Shown here: piece by piece, positions 1 to 10,826 of the stretch
Position numbering within the stretch: position 1 is the stretch's first letter
Layout of the letters: the number at the start of each line of letters is the position of its first letter
Assembly (NCBI GenBank): GCA_014155875.1
Contig: JACEFZ010018155.1
Location: 62,001-126,000, forward strand
Direction of reading: 5' to 3'
DNA: 64,000 nucleotides
Source: Cepaea nemoralis
Taxonomy: Eukaryota > Mollusca > Gastropoda > Stylommatophora > Helicidae
Notes under the pieces: model-generated
Databases searched by the model: none
Told to the model about the DNA's origin: nothing
Seen by the model: only the letters and a program-made list of their open reading frames with translations
Made by a program: the position numbers and the translations under genes

Positions 1-235
1 CTTCCCACATCACGTGGCTCTGTTCACGGGCTTCTTGCCTGCCCGTCCGCTAGCCAAGCCGTGGTGTCTCTTACTGCCCTTTACCTCAGCTATGCTTACA
101 CTGACTCTCGCTTACATACCGGCACTTACATTCTTCCTTACACATATAAGACCATGACAGATACTGACCACATCCCCGACCAATTGGTCTATGAAAATAT
201 GGGTGCAGCACCATACATCTAATGTGACTTTACAA
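1..235. other. Left-edge stretch, no feature recognised
   Basis: No coding frame, RNA gene or repeat could be recognised. By position it should lie in the first intron of the minus-strand STT3 gene whose first coding exon is at 2141-2316. Confidence 0.3.
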
Positions 236-485
236 AGTTAGTTGCATATCCTTTACAGGATGTTGCAGTCAACCCCAGCATTTTTTGGCTGTTTGTGATT
301 TCTTGGCAAGTTTTTGTTCAATAGTTTGCCGCTGCTGTTTGAGTGGCCGGCACTGATACCATTTTATGAAAACCAATGCAAGATGCTCTGCTGCCAAATC
401 ACCCACAGCTGTGTTTCAAATGCAGTATGAGAGATTATTAATTGCATTCATTAGGATTCACAAACTAATCTGATGTTAGAGACAC
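236..485 (-). mobile_element. SINE family B copy, diverged
   Basis: It carries the family B body: a ttgcatatcctttacagga start, then a ttcttggcaagttt segment and a tagtttgcc segment. It ends in a degraded tRNA-like head (gtgtttcaaatgcagtatg). Better copies at 11465-11705, 12215-12475 and 23466-23735 carry a recognisable B box (GTTCGAAAC type), which makes the family tRNA-derived. The boundaries are approximate. Confidence 0.55.
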
Positions 486-1326
486 CGGTACAATATTTTT
501 AAACAATTGGTGTTTCAATGTTAATAACTTAAGTTCTTAATGGGACGCAGGGAGATTGATGAGCTATGGTCAGGCATTGTATCAATGAAAACCTCTTTTC
601 CGGGGGCATCGTGAGCAAACCCAAGCCTGGCAAATGAATGAAGGATCTTAAGTCTCAGCTGTGATGAAGCCAGCTGAGGACTACAAACTTTACATGCTGC
701 GAGATTGCAAGAGAACATGCTGCGAGATTGCGAGAGACAGACAACAATTGCCCACGATGGAAATAAATCAGCCAATATCTCAAATTGTACAAGAATTGCA
801 TTAACAGGGCTCTAACAACAATATAAATTCTCAGGATAATTAGCACTGGGGCTAACTGTTACAAACAACACATTAAGAATATAATTAACACTGGATCTTC
901 TTCTTACATATATCTCTGAAGTGAATCTCGTTCTAAATAAAACCGGTTTTACATATGGGAGACTTTATACCCAGAGTGCTGGGAATAATGACACTGCATT
1001 ATTCACAGATTCGGATGGTCATGTGACTGGTCATGTGAGGTCACTGAGCATTTTTCTCAGTGCGACCAATCGACAGTACCACTGTGATAAAAAAAATGGG
1101 CACTCTTCCAAATAACTGTCCCAAATTATTTCCCTGTATCCCTTACAGGGCCTAATTAGGTGACTATGCTAGTTGCAATATGCTGATTCAGGGGCGATAA
1201 TTTATGTTTTCGCCAATTTTTGCCCATATTTAAGCATGGTTGGGTGCTCACCCTAACTCTGCTCCCCCGGCTACATAACAACATCATTTGGAACACCCTG
1301 AGTGCACTGATATCGGTTCTTAGCTC
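486..1326. other. Unassigned intronic or intergenic sequence
   Basis: Only short frames without domain features are present. A small internal duplication of a tgctgcgagattgc motif occurs near 695-735. I see no exon, RNA gene or transposon signature. Confidence 0.3.
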
Positions 1327-1500
1327 AACACCAACATCATCATCAAGTGCCCTGCAACTGGCTTAGGCGTTCATGGCTCTCCACAGATCTCGGTCTTTGG
1401 TGTTCTGGATCAACTCCGCTGTTGATAATCCTCCATGCCCCTGTCTCCATCCATCCAGCATCATTTCTCTTGGTCTGCCTCTTATTTGGCAAATAAAATT
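1327..1500 (-). mobile_element. LINE 3-prime tail, family 1
   Basis: Read on the minus strand, this is the end of the reverse-transcriptase polyprotein of the LINE family also seen at 2423-3078. It keeps the GRPREMMLDG-type motif, the conserved final segment, and the family's terminal (ATG)n tail, seen on the plus strand as atcatcatcatc at about 1331. It is a 5-prime-truncated, non-coding remnant. Confidence 0.75.
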
Positions 1501-2140
1501 CACGTTAAACAAAGACATTTATTGGATCCATCGATTCCAACACTCGATCACTCAGTCGAAAACATCAGCTATACAAGAACAGAATAATTAAATACAGAGT
1601 CAATGTCCCTTTTTTCTGAAATCATCTTTTTTAACAGCCCCAACATACGAGTTGAGTCTTTGAAATCAGAGGCAGCCCATCTGGAAATAGATTGCTTTGT
1701 GACTTTGTGTTTTCTAACTAACATATTCACACTTGTCTAAATAACAAAGTTTCTCAATGCATAAATAACATTCACATTATAACTATTATAGTATAAACAC
1801 TAAACAGCACTCTGCCTCACTTTGAGCTGGTTTTTAACCTTCAGGCTGTGATGGTAGTTTATTAACGGGGTGGGGTGGGAAGATCCATGCAAAAAAGGGT
1901 GTGACTTTCCATACCTGCGCAAATAAATGTATTGTTTATTATATCATACATTCTCTAAGTGTGCAGAAACATCTTCAGACACACTAGTGCATAAGTGCAC
2001 ATCATCTGAATCAATAATATGCAGTTTAGCAGTGAAATCGTTCGTAAAATAGTAAGTTCTCTGGTTGCCGGATCACCACAAAGCAGAACAGAACAAAACC
2101 GAAAACTGAATGCCAAACCGCAATTCAAACAAAAACATAC
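1501..2140. other. Intron 1 of the STT3 gene, proximal part
   Basis: On the minus strand, everything left of 2141 follows the GTATGT splice donor of the STT3 first coding exon, so it is intronic. No second STT3 exon (expected to continue with the FNYR-type sequence) was found between 1 and 2140. It must lie beyond the left edge. A simple AT-rich sequence fills this stretch. Confidence 0.5.
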
Positions 2141-2316
2141 CATGGGTCAAACTCATGAATAATACTCTCAAATCGAATCACAGCGAAGAGACGAGCACTA
2201 AAACCTGCCAGCCAGGTTAAAGCCAGAATAAAAAACGACAGCAGACTCTTCCAGGCGCCCGGGTTCCACATCGCTAATTTAACGTCGTGTCGGACAACCA
2301 GCTCGGTGTCCGCCAT
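2141..2316 (-). CDS. STT3B: STT3 oligosaccharyltransferase catalytic subunit, first coding exon (STT3B-like)
   Basis: STT3 is the catalytic subunit of oligosaccharyltransferase. In the ER membrane it transfers the dolichol-linked glycan to Asn in N-X-S/T sequons. The exon has 58 complete codons plus two bases. A short N-terminus leads into the first transmembrane helix (about residues 24-40), then AGFSARLFAVIRFESIIHEF followed by DP-W. This is the most conserved stretch of the family and contains the luminal catalytic DxD-type region entry (the E-F-D of HEFDP). Tryptophan after HEFDP fits STT3B; STT3A usually has tyrosine there. The Trp codon is split as TG|G by a GTATGT donor at 2140. The start is the ATG at 2316 and no better upstream start is visible. 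The rest of the gene (over 700 residues in relatives) lies left of the window. The STT3B rather than STT3A assignment is inference from one exon. Confidence 0.9.
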
Positions 2317-2422
2317 GTTGATCTAACTGCTTCCGGTGCAGAGCCACGCATGTCCACCTGACCAATCAAAAGCTAGCAAGTGTACACGGCTCAATATGCT
2401 ATAGTATTGTATTGTACTGACA
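2317..2422 (-). promoter_or_regulatory. Putative STT3 5-prime UTR and promoter-proximal region
   Basis: About 100 bases separate the STT3 start codon from a LINE remnant. They include a CCAATC motif near 2362. Part of this stretch (about 2361-2418) recurs at 3251-3310, where it is not interrupted by the LINE. No transcription start can be assigned from sequence alone. Confidence 0.3.
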
Positions 2423-3090
2423 ATGGGCATAGCACAGAACATGGTGACACTCAACTGTGACATAGAAATAGAAGGGGACATTCTTAACCAAGTGGATAGT
2501 TTTAAATACCTAGGGGTACTTATAACATCAGATGGAAGGTGCACAACAGAGATTCAGAGCAGAATAGGGCAGGCAAAAGCCGCATTTCAGAAAATGAAGA
2601 GTGTCTTATGCAATATAAGTCACTATCAATGAATGTAAGAAAGAGAGTGCTGAAGTGCTATACAGAACCAGTTTTGCTGTTTGCCAGCGAATCTTGAAAT
2701 ATAAGTGAACACATTAGGAAGAACTTAGAAGCAACAGAGATGTGGTTTTTGAGACAAATGTTGCGAATTCCTTGGACTACCAGAGTAACTAACAACGATT
2801 GCCTGAAAGAGGCTAATGAAACTAGAACACTATATACAACAATAAGAAAGAAACAAACAGATTTCTTTGGTCATGTGATGAGAAGAGAGACATTGGAGAA
2901 CATCGTGACAACTGGAAAGATCGAGGCGAAGAGAGGCAGAGGCAGACCAAGAGAAATGATGCTGGACGGATTGAGACAGTGGCATGGAGGAATATCATCA
3001 GCAGAGTTGATCCAGAACACCAAAGACCGAGATCTGTGGAGAGCCATGAACGCCTACGCCAGCTGGCAGGGCACTTGATGATGATGATTA
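2423..3090 (+). pseudogene. LINE family 1 reverse transcriptase C-terminal remnant
   Basis: The remnant starts in the RT thumb region (FKYLGVLITSDG) and continues, after a frame change near 2630, through MWFLRQMLRIPWTTRVTN, FFGHVMRRETLENIVTTGK and GRGRPREMMLDGLRQWHG. It ends at a TGA embedded in the (ATG)n tail. It is truncated at its 5-prime end and frameshifted. The insertion interrupts a sequence present uninterrupted at 3251-3340, so the empty site can be read directly. Confidence 0.85.
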
Positions 3091-3125
3091 TACTGTTGAC
3101 GAATGTCTATTGCTCTTCAAAAACT

Positions 3126-3240
3126 TTTTTATATCCTATTTACAGGACATCGCTGTCAACGTCAGCACTGCTGTTGTTGATGTCTTGGCAAGTTTAAGTT
3201 CAGTAGTTTGCCATTGCTTTCTGAACGACCGGCTCCCCTA
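3126..3240 (-). mobile_element. SINE family B body fragment
   Basis: It contains atcctatttacaggacatcg, the gatgtcttggcaagttta segment, and the tagtttgccattgctttctg segment shared with the other B copies. The tRNA-like head is missing. Confidence 0.6.
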
Positions 3241-3250
3241 GAATCAAGTT

Positions 3251-3340
3251 AACACCCAATCAAACGATAGCAAGTGTAAACAGCTCAATATGTTGGAGTA
3301 TTGTACTGTTGACGAATGTCTATTGCTCTTCAAAAACTGA
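3251..3340. repeat. Duplicated copy of the STT3 promoter-proximal segment
   Basis: The sequence from CCAATCAAA through tgctcttcaaaaact matches 2361-2418 joined to 3091-3128, with the LINE absent. It is an old local duplication made before the LINE inserted, or an empty copy of a dispersed repeat. Confidence 0.6.
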
Positions 3341-3344
3341 GTTG

Positions 3345-3480
3345 AGTTGAGCTGAACTCAGAACCGACATAACGGCACTCAGGACATTTTCATATGTGCT
3401 CCATCCCCTCGTTCAACAGCCAGCGAAAAGTCACACCACTTTAAAGTCACACTACTAATCTTTCTCACCGCTGTCTCATC
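3345..3480 (-). mobile_element. Repeat D fragment
   Basis: It shares the block with cagaaccgacataacggcac, the ctcgttcaacagccagcgaa segment and agagtc-like motifs with copies at 11815-12095 and 46530-46622. Repeat D is a short retroposon, judged by the complete copy at 25307-25643. Confidence 0.45.
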
Positions 3481-3487
3481 TGATTGA

Positions 3488-3549
3488 GACTTAAGTCGCT
3501 TAAAACTCGACAGCAGAGTTGACTTCATTGCACAGGATTTTTATCATAT
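3488..3549 (-). mobile_element. SINE family A, tail part (split by a LINE)
   Basis: The stretch aagtcgcttaaaactcgac, then ttgacttcattgcacagga and ttttatcatat matches the 3-prime end of the intact family A copy at 21205-21450. There it continues directly into atggctcgg. Here it is broken by the LINE at 3550-7923 and resumes at 7924. Confidence 0.75.
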
Positions 3550-4140
3550 ACTAGCTGACCCGGCCCGGCTTCGCCCAGGCCCTGGAGGGGATCTATCTAT
3601 CTATCTATCAGTCTGTCTGCTTGTTTGTCAGTCTGGCTGGCTGACCCGGCCCGGCTTCACCCAGTCCCTGGTGGGGAGCATCTCATTTAATTCATATAAG
3701 TAGTCATATAAGCTCTCCCGTTCCCGACTATCTGTCTGTCTGTCTATCTGACCGGGCCCGGCTTCACCCAGTCCCTGGTGGGGAGCATCTAATTTAATTC
3801 ATATACGTAGTCATATAAGCTCTCCCGTTCCCGACTATCTGTTTGTCTGTCTATCTGTCTGTCTGTCTGTCCCGGCCCGGCTTCACCCAGTCCCTGGTGG
3901 GGAGCATCTAATTTGATTCATATACGTAGTCATATAAGCTCTCCCGTTCCCGACTGTCTGTCTGTCTATCTGACCCGGCCCGGCTTCACCCAGTCCCTGG
4001 TGGGGAGCATGTCATTTAATTCATATAAGTAGTCAAATAAGCTTCCGTTCCCGACTATCTGTCTGTCTGTCTGTCTATCTGACCCGGCGTGGTTTCGCCC
4101 AGCTCCTGGCGCACAGTAACTTAAAAGAATGTCCTTCCAC
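3550..4140 (+). repeat. 5-prime tandem monomers of the LINE
   Basis: There are six units of roughly 100-120 bp. Each begins tgacccggcccggcttc with ccctggtgggg shortly after, and ends in a variable (TCTG/TATC)n stretch; unit starts are near 3556, 3643, 3751, 3870, 3970 and 4080. Monomeric 5-prime repeats of this kind act as promoters in some LINEs (established for mouse L1). A promoter role here is inference. Confidence 0.65.
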
Positions 4141-4535
4141 ACACCATTCAATGAAAACTGTAGAAAAAGATGGGTTACAATGTTATGCATTATGCATTAT
4201 TTTTATGAAAACTTTGAAAATTCCTTAAAGATTATATCATTATTTATTATAACTCATATGCCAGAAAATAACTATAGACAAAGAGTTTAACAATAGTGCA
4301 AGTAAGTCCAACAATATGACTATAAAGTATATAGAAATGTTATTAAAAGTTATGCCCCTTGAAATTACTTTTCTAGAGTGAAGTCCCCCTGCTATATAGA
4401 CATCGCCACAGCCTGCCTGCTTCAATGGGTGCTTGGGGCTAGGACAAAATCTGAATCGCAGGCTGTAAAACCAATGCACCAGGTACAAACAAAAATAAAA
4501 ATAGAAACCTCAAGCTACGGCTTGCAACCTGGAAC

Positions 4536-7500
4536 GTGAGAACCATGTGTCCAGGATTTTCCACTGACTTGACCAATATTGACGATGGGAGAAAAACGGC
4601 TGTGATTGATGCCGAACTCAATCGTCTTAACATTGATATTGCTGGCCTGCAGGAGACTCGCCTCGCTGAGGAAGGGTCACTCAGGGAAAACAACTACACC
4701 TTTTTCTGGAAGGGTAGAGGGCAGGCAGAAAAAAGGCAACACGGTGTGGGCTTTGCAGTGAAGAATTCGCTACTGGGAATGATTGAAATTCCAGCAGGAG
4801 GAAATGAAAGACTATTATCCCTCCGCTTGGCAACCTCTTGTGGGTTTGCCACCATTATTACTGCATATGCACCGACACTCGATTCCTCTGATGATGTGAA
4901 GGATTTGTTCTATGAGGAGTTAGACTCTGTGATCAAGGCAGTTCCAAAATCTGACTACATTTATATGCTCGGTGATTTCAATGCTCGTGTGGGCAAGGAC
5001 TCGAGTTCATGGCCAGTGTCCCTTGGAAAATACAACATCGGTCGCATGAATGAAAATGGGCAAAGGCTGCTGGAGCATTGCACCAGTAATGACCTATGTA
5101 TTACAAACTCTTTTTTTAAAACAAAAGAGATGCATAAGGTCACATGGAAACATCCAAGATCCGGCCATTGGCACCAGCTGGACTTCATCATCACACGGAG
5201 ACAACATCTGAACCATATATCATTGACTCGTAGTTACCACAGTGCTGACTGTGATACAGATCATTCTTTGGTTGTTGCAAGAGTTAGACTGAGACCAAAG
5301 AGAATCTACACAGCTAAACACAAATCTAGCCCCAGGATTAATATTATTAACACTCATGATCCTGAAAAGTGCTTTCAGTTTCAACAGCAACTTGAAGACG
5401 CTTTCACTGATACACCAGAAAATTGTACAGTAAATGAAAAGTGGGGTCAAATTAAGGAAACTCTTTATAAAACTGCCGTAGGGGTTTACGGCACTGTGGA
5501 TCATAAGAGGCAGGACTGGTTTGCGGCCAACAGCGAGACTCTGCAGCCCTTGATTGATAAGAAGAAGAAAGCTCTCTTAAGAAACAAGGAAAGACCAACG
5601 CGTAACACTCTGAGTGAGCTAAGGCAAGCTAGGAAGGATGTGCAAAAGGCTGCCAGGCAGTGTGCAAATGATTATTGGATCAAGTTATGTGAGTCCATTC
5701 AAATCGCAAGTGATAAGGGAGACATAAGAAGCATGTATGAAGGAATAAAGAAAGCCTGTGGTCCACTGATCAAAAGAAGTGCACCGCTGAAAACCTTGAC
5801 TGGAGAAGTCATCACTGATAAGAAACAGCAGATGGACAGATGGGTAGAGCACTATTTGGAGCTTTACTCAAGTGAGACCAAACTAGCGGATGATGCCCTA
5901 AATGCCATAGAGGCTCTACCAACTCTTGACCACCTGGACACACTTCCCACCATAACAGAAGTTAAGTGTGCTATAAATGAACTTGCATCTGGCAAGGCTC
6001 CAGGTAAGGATGGGATTCCAATAGAGGTTATCAGGAGTGGGCAAGAAACACTCACTCTACAGATCCACCAGCTAATAGAGCTATGCTGGCGTGAAGGACA
6101 AGTCCCACAGGATTTCAAAGATTCAAACATCATAACGCTGTACAAGAACAAGGGTGATCGGAGCGACTGTAACAACTATAGGGGTATCTCACTTCTGTGT
6201 ATTGTTGGAAAAGTATTTGCCAGAATTGTTCTGCGCAGACTTCAAGTCCTAGGAGATCAAGTCTACCCCGAATCACAGTGTGGCTTTCGACAGAACCGGT
6301 CTACCACTGATATGATATTCTCATTGCGACAAATGCAAGAAAAATGCCGTGAACAGAATCAACCACTGTTTATTGCCTTCATCGACCTCACAAAGGCATT
6401 TGATTTGGTCAGTCGTGAGGGTCTGTTCAAGGCACTAAAGAAGATTGGCTGCCCACCAACTCTTCTGTCCATTGTGGAATCGTTCCACACAGGCATGAAG
6501 GGTATAATCAAGTTTGATGGTGCAACTTCTGAAGAATTTGAAATCAAGAGTGGAGTTAAGCAAGGTTGTGTACTAGCTCCCACCCTCTTTGGATTATACT
6601 TTTCACTTCTACTGAAATATGCATTTCGTGATCAGGATGGTGGTATATACATTCACTCACGCTCAGATGGCGGCCTCTACAATGCTCAGAGATTGAAGGC
6701 TAAGACCAAAATTAGGAGGGTACTGATCAGAGAGTTGCTTTTTGCAGATGATGCTGCAGTTACGACCCACTCTGAGGAAGAATTGCAATGTCTACTATCT
6801 GCATTCTCCAATGCTTGTTCTGAATTTGGTTTAACAATTAGCAAAAAGAAGACACAGATTATGTCACAAGGTGCACATGGGGTACCATCAATCTTTATTG
6901 ACGACGCCGAACTAGAGATAGTAGACCATTTTACATATCTAGGATCAGTGGTAAATAGCAAATTATCCCTAGATCAGGAAATCAACATCCGGATTGGTAA
7001 GGCAGCAACAACAATGAACAGGTTAAGAAAAAGAGTCTGGGAGAACAGGAAGCTTACTGCCAAAACTAAAAGTCCTTGTCTATCAAGCCTGTGTCCTTAG
7101 TACTCTTCTCTATGGCAGTGAAACCTGGACAACTTACTCACACCAAGAGAACAATTTAAACAGCTTTCATATGCGGTGTCTGCGAAGAATTCTTGGTATT
7201 AAGTGGCAAGACAAAATCACAAATACTGAAGTATTGGAAAGATCAGGTTGTGTGACAGTTTATTCCATGCTCAGTCTTCGTAGACTTAGATGGATAGGAC
7301 ATCTTAGGAGGATGGATGATGGTAGAATACCAAAGGATATCTTTTTTGGTGAATTACAGATGGGTAAGAGATCTCAGGGTCGGCCTCTACTACGATACAA
7401 AGATGTGTGTAAGCGGGACATGATTGATACAGGCATTGATAATGCACATTGGGAGCAAGTCGCCGCTGAACGTGTTGCGTGGAGGGCAAATATCAGAAAT

Positions 7501-7671
7501 GGAATAAAGTCAAAGGAGAAAATTATTGCAGAAAAGTCACACACCAAGCGTTTGAGACGTAAGATGATGCACGATGGTGGAAATGACCACGTGTTCACAT
7601 GCACCCACTGTGAACGGACATTTACAGCGCAAATTGGCCTTATCAGTCACACTCGCTACCGCCATAGGTAA
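4536..7671 (+). pseudogene. LINE polyprotein: APE endonuclease, reverse transcriptase, C2H2 finger; one frameshift
   Basis: The frame encodes the protein that nicks target DNA and reverse-transcribes the element's RNA. In-frame sequence upstream of the first ATG already contains the endonuclease motif ATWNVR, so the ancestral start was upstream; an in-frame stop now lies near 4450. Endonuclease motifs: LQETR, LGDFNARVG, DTDHSLVVARV (about residues 40-250). RT motifs: GKAPGKDGIP, YRGISLL, GFRQNRSTTD, catalytic FIDLTKAFD, GVKQGCVLAP and catalytic LLFADDAAV, then FTYLGSVV. The frame ends at 7100 after a one-base shift near 7060. The next frame resumes with VLVYQACVLSTLLYGSETW and runs to 7671. 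That C-terminal part ends in a C2H2 finger (CTHC, then HTRYRH at 7600-7668). Only one lesion was seen, so the copy is relatively young. Confidence 0.88.
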
Positions 7672-7923
7672 AAGTTATTATGCCTTTTTAGAGCACAAAC
7701 TATCGTCTGTCAAGACGGCAAGGTGCCAATGATAATGAAAATGGAAAAGTAAATGTTATTAAATAAGTAGAAGATTTTACATTAAGAAATTATTATAGTC
7801 GGTTGCACAGGAATGAAAGGAAGACGTGTAGAAAATTTCATCTCAATCGGATGTACCGTTATCGAACGCATCCAATACATAAATCCGCACAAACAAACAT
7901 ACACTCTGTTTTATAGATATAGA
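7672..7923 (+). other. LINE 3-prime UTR
   Basis: A non-coding stretch follows the LINE stop. It contains aatttcatctcaatcggatg, and ends in the short ttttatagatatag tail typical of RTE-like elements rather than in poly(A). Confidence 0.6.
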
Positions 7924-8113
7924 TGGCTCAATCACTTTCCGCAGCGAACTGCTGAAACCGTCGCACAAAGCACGAACTCCGTAGCTCCAGCGACGACCCC
8001 CAGGAGTCTCCGAGAAATGCACTCACTAATCGAGGAACGCTGTCCGGAATCGAACCCACAACCTTAGGAGCCCAAGTCAGAGGCTTGACCACTTCGCCAC
8101 GGAGATTCCATAT
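7924..8113 (-). mobile_element. SINE family A, head part (split by the LINE)
   Basis: On the minus strand this part carries the pol III promoter boxes of a tRNA-derived SINE: A box TGGCGAAGTGG and B box GGTTCGATTCC. The body matches 21205-21450. Together with 3488-3549 it reconstitutes one interrupted SINE. Confidence 0.8.
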
Positions 8114-8149
8114 CTGAATAAAAGTTCTCCTGGTTTTCCCTCTCAGTTT

Positions 8150-8353
8150 TGAGATTCTACCAGAGACCTTGCCAATCCCCCGCAATCTCATCCTTTCCAC
8201 ATACGGGTTCTCAATTTGTTCCTCCACCTTCTCCATCTGGTCCTACAGGCGCACGACCACCTCTCCCTTGTCCATTGGTAATCAACAACCAAGCAGTACA
8301 TTCCCTGCTAGCCTATCAGCCTGTTCATTCCCCCGCACTCCCGCGTGGCCAGG
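8150..8353 (-). pseudogene. LINE RNase H C-terminal fragment (I/Nimb-like)
   Basis: On the minus strand the frame reads PGHAGVRGNEQADRLAGNV, the last conserved block of LINE-encoded RNase H. Stop codons and a degraded linker rich in Glu and Lys follow. It is an unamplified relative of the 51-bp minisatellite at 47075-48468. Confidence 0.75.
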
Positions 8354-8414
8354 GCAACATATCCATATAATTCTTACAATCGGTGACCTCTGAAGCGAAG
8401 TGAGCTCTAAAACT

Positions 8415-8885
8415 GAATAAATTGTGGAGTGGGACAGGTGGACCTACAAATATTAGATTTTTAAGAGCATGCATTTTTCCCATTGCAACATACGCTCGTG
8501 AGGCCTGGACACTTGCTGAACAGCGCATAAACGCCTTTGAATATAAATGTAATAGAGGAGTTCTAAGAATATCTTGGGTAAAGAAAGAACAAGTGCATCC
8601 ATACGACAAGAACTGAATATTGAAGAAGGTTGGCTACTAAAGACGATAAAACAAAGAAAATGTAAATATTTTGGAAACGTCACGAAAGTTTGGAGAGAAC
8701 AATAATGGAGGGGAATATGCATGGGGAGAGAGGAAGAGGAAGGCCAAACAGAAGATGGGTGCAGGATGTGGTAGATGGTCTTCTGATGGGTGTATCTGAC
8801 GCGGGACATTTTGCTTATGATCGAGAAGTTTTCCGGAAGGTTGTTATGGGAGCGAGGTTCTGCAACAGACATGCTACTGAATGAA
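8415..8885 (+). pseudogene. LINE family 3 RT C-terminal remnant
   Basis: The recognisable thumb and tail motifs are IRFLRACIFPIATYAREAW, then (frameshifted) a RHESLERTIMEG-like segment and GRGRPNRRWVQDVVDGLL. It ends in an (ATGA)n tail near 8880. A second copy lies at 27870-28325 on the minus strand. Several frameshifts are present. Confidence 0.75.
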
Positions 8886-8929
8886 TGAATGAATGAATTG
8901 TACTGTTGGGAGGCATCGTTGAATAAAAA

Positions 8930-9280
8930 AGATACCTAGAAGCCTTGGAGAAGTGGTTTTATAGAAGAATGCTACAAATTGGACAGTCAACATGAGCAAT
9001 GTGGACATTTTGAGGGAAGCTAAGTCGCAAAGACACCTTATCACACACATCAGAAAGAAGCAGTCATCGTTGCTTGGACACATTATCAGAAGACAAAAAT
9101 AACTGGAATACGTTTGTGACAATCGGAAAGATCTTTGGAAAGAGAGATAGCGGAAGACAGTGTGAGAAGATTCTTGACAGGAAGTAAACACACGAACTGA
9201 TCCATGCTGTCGGAGATCGCAATTTATGGACAAGTATGTTGTTCCACGCCGGCCGGCAAGGCACTAGATGATGACTATAC
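8930..9280 (+). pseudogene. LINE family 1 tail, heavily decayed
   Basis: Motif order matches family 1: a TWNMSNVDI-like segment, a SSLLGHIIRR-like segment, and the terminal ggcaaggcactagatgatga just before the tail. Frames are broken throughout. Confidence 0.6.
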
Positions 9281-9350
9281 AGAATGCTGTACTATCGTTC
9301 TTGCACATGCTTGACCGTGGCCCTTGGTCATGTATTTTAATCCTCATCAG

Positions 9351-10826
9351 ATACCGAACATTTCTTGAGTTCACATGGGCTCCCCATGGGATACCGAACA
9401 TTTCTTGAGTCCACCTGGGCTCCCCATGGGATACCGAACATTTCTTGAGTCCACATGGGCTCCCCATGGGATACCGAACATTTCTTGAGTCCACATGGGC
9501 TCCCCATGGGATACCGAACATTTCTTGAGTTCACATGGGCTCCCCATGGGATACCGAACATTTCTTGAGTTCACATGGGCTCCCCATGGGATACCGAACA
9601 TTTCTTGAGTTCACATGGGCTCCCCATGGGATACCGAACATTTCTTGAGTTCACATGGGCTCCCCATGGGATACCGAACATTTCTTGAGTTCACATGGGC
9701 TCCCCATGGGATACCGAACATTTCTTGAGTTCACATGGGCTCCCCATGGGATACCGAACATTTCTTGAGTTCACATGGGCTCCCCATGGGATACCGAACA
9801 TTTCTTGAGTCCACCTGGGCTCCCCATGGGATACCGAACATTTCTTGAGTTCACATGGGCTCCCCATGGGATACCGAACATTTCTTGAGTCCACCTGGGC
9901 TCCCCATGGGATACCGAACATTTCTTGAGTTCACATGGGCTCCCCATGGGATACCGAACATTTCTTGAGTTCACATGGGCTCCCCATGGGATACCGAACA
10001 TTTCTTGAGTTCACATGGGCTCCCCATGGGATACCGAACATTTCTTGAGTTCACATGGGCTCCCCATGGGATACCGAACATTTCTTGAGTTCACATGGGC
10101 TCCCCATGGGATACCGAACATTTCTTGAGTTCACATGGGCTCCCCATGGGATACCGAACATTTCTTGAGTTCACATGGGCTCCCCATGGGATACCGAACA
10201 TTTCTTGAGTCCACATGGGCTCCCCATGGGATACCGAACATTTCTTGAGTTCACATGGGCTCCCCATGGGATACCGAACATTTCTTGAGTTCACATGGGC
10301 TCCCCATGGGATACCGAACATTTCTTGAGTTCACATGGGCTCCCCATGGGATACCGAACATTTCTTGAGTTCACATGGGCTCCCCATGGGATACCGAACA
10401 TTTCTTGAGTCCACCTGGGCTCCCCATGGGATACCGAACATTTCTTGAGTCAACCTGGGCTCCCCATGGGATACCGAACATTTCTTGAGTCCACCTGGGC
10501 TCCCTATGGGATACCGAACATTTCTTGAGTCCACCTGGGCTCCCCATGGGATACCGAACATTTCTTGAATCCACCTGGGCTCTTCATGTGATACCGAACA
10601 TTTCTTGAGTCCACCTGGGCTCCCCATGGGATACCGAACATTTCTTGAGTCCACCTGGGCTCCCCATGGGATACCGAACATTTCTTGAGTCCACCTGGGC
10701 TCCCCATGGGATACCGAACATTTCTTGAATCCACCTGGGCTCTTCATGTGATACCGAACATTTCTTGAGTCCACCTGGGCTCCCCATCGGATACCGAACA
10801 TTTCTTGAGTCCACCTGGGTTCCCAA
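9351..10826. repeat. Minisatellite, 40-bp unit, about 37 copies
   Basis: The unit runs from ataccgaacatttcttgagt to a 20-base half ending in ccccatggg. Units differ mainly at one site (ttcacatgggc, ccacctgggc or ccacatgggc); the right third is nearly all the ccacctgggc type. Two marked variants (tcttcatgtg preceded by ttcttgaat) occur 160 bp apart at 10561 and 10721, showing a four-unit block duplication. The minus strand lacks stops in all frames, so open frames here are artefacts. Confidence 0.97.

Larger units (their letters stand above)
3550..7923 (+). mobile_element. Nearly full-length non-LTR retrotransposon (LINE), nested in SINE A
   Basis: The element starts at actagctgacccggcccggc. 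It has six imperfect 5-prime monomers, one long endonuclease-RT frame (4536-7671, frameshifted), a C2H2 finger, a short 3-prime UTR and a tatagatatag end. The flanks are the two halves of a family A SINE, so both borders can be read against the uninterrupted SINE at 21205-21450. A target duplication is at most a few bases (AT or ATA at the junctions). Clade assignment (RTE/CR1-like, no RNase H) is from motif order only. Confidence 0.8.

Noticed and set aside
1..2140. Further STT3 exons
   Set aside because: No sequence continuing the FDPW-FNYR block was seen on the minus strand in this stretch.
9351..10826. Possible CRISPR array
   Set aside because: Repeats are directly head-to-tail with no unique spacers, and the genome is eukaryotic with introns.
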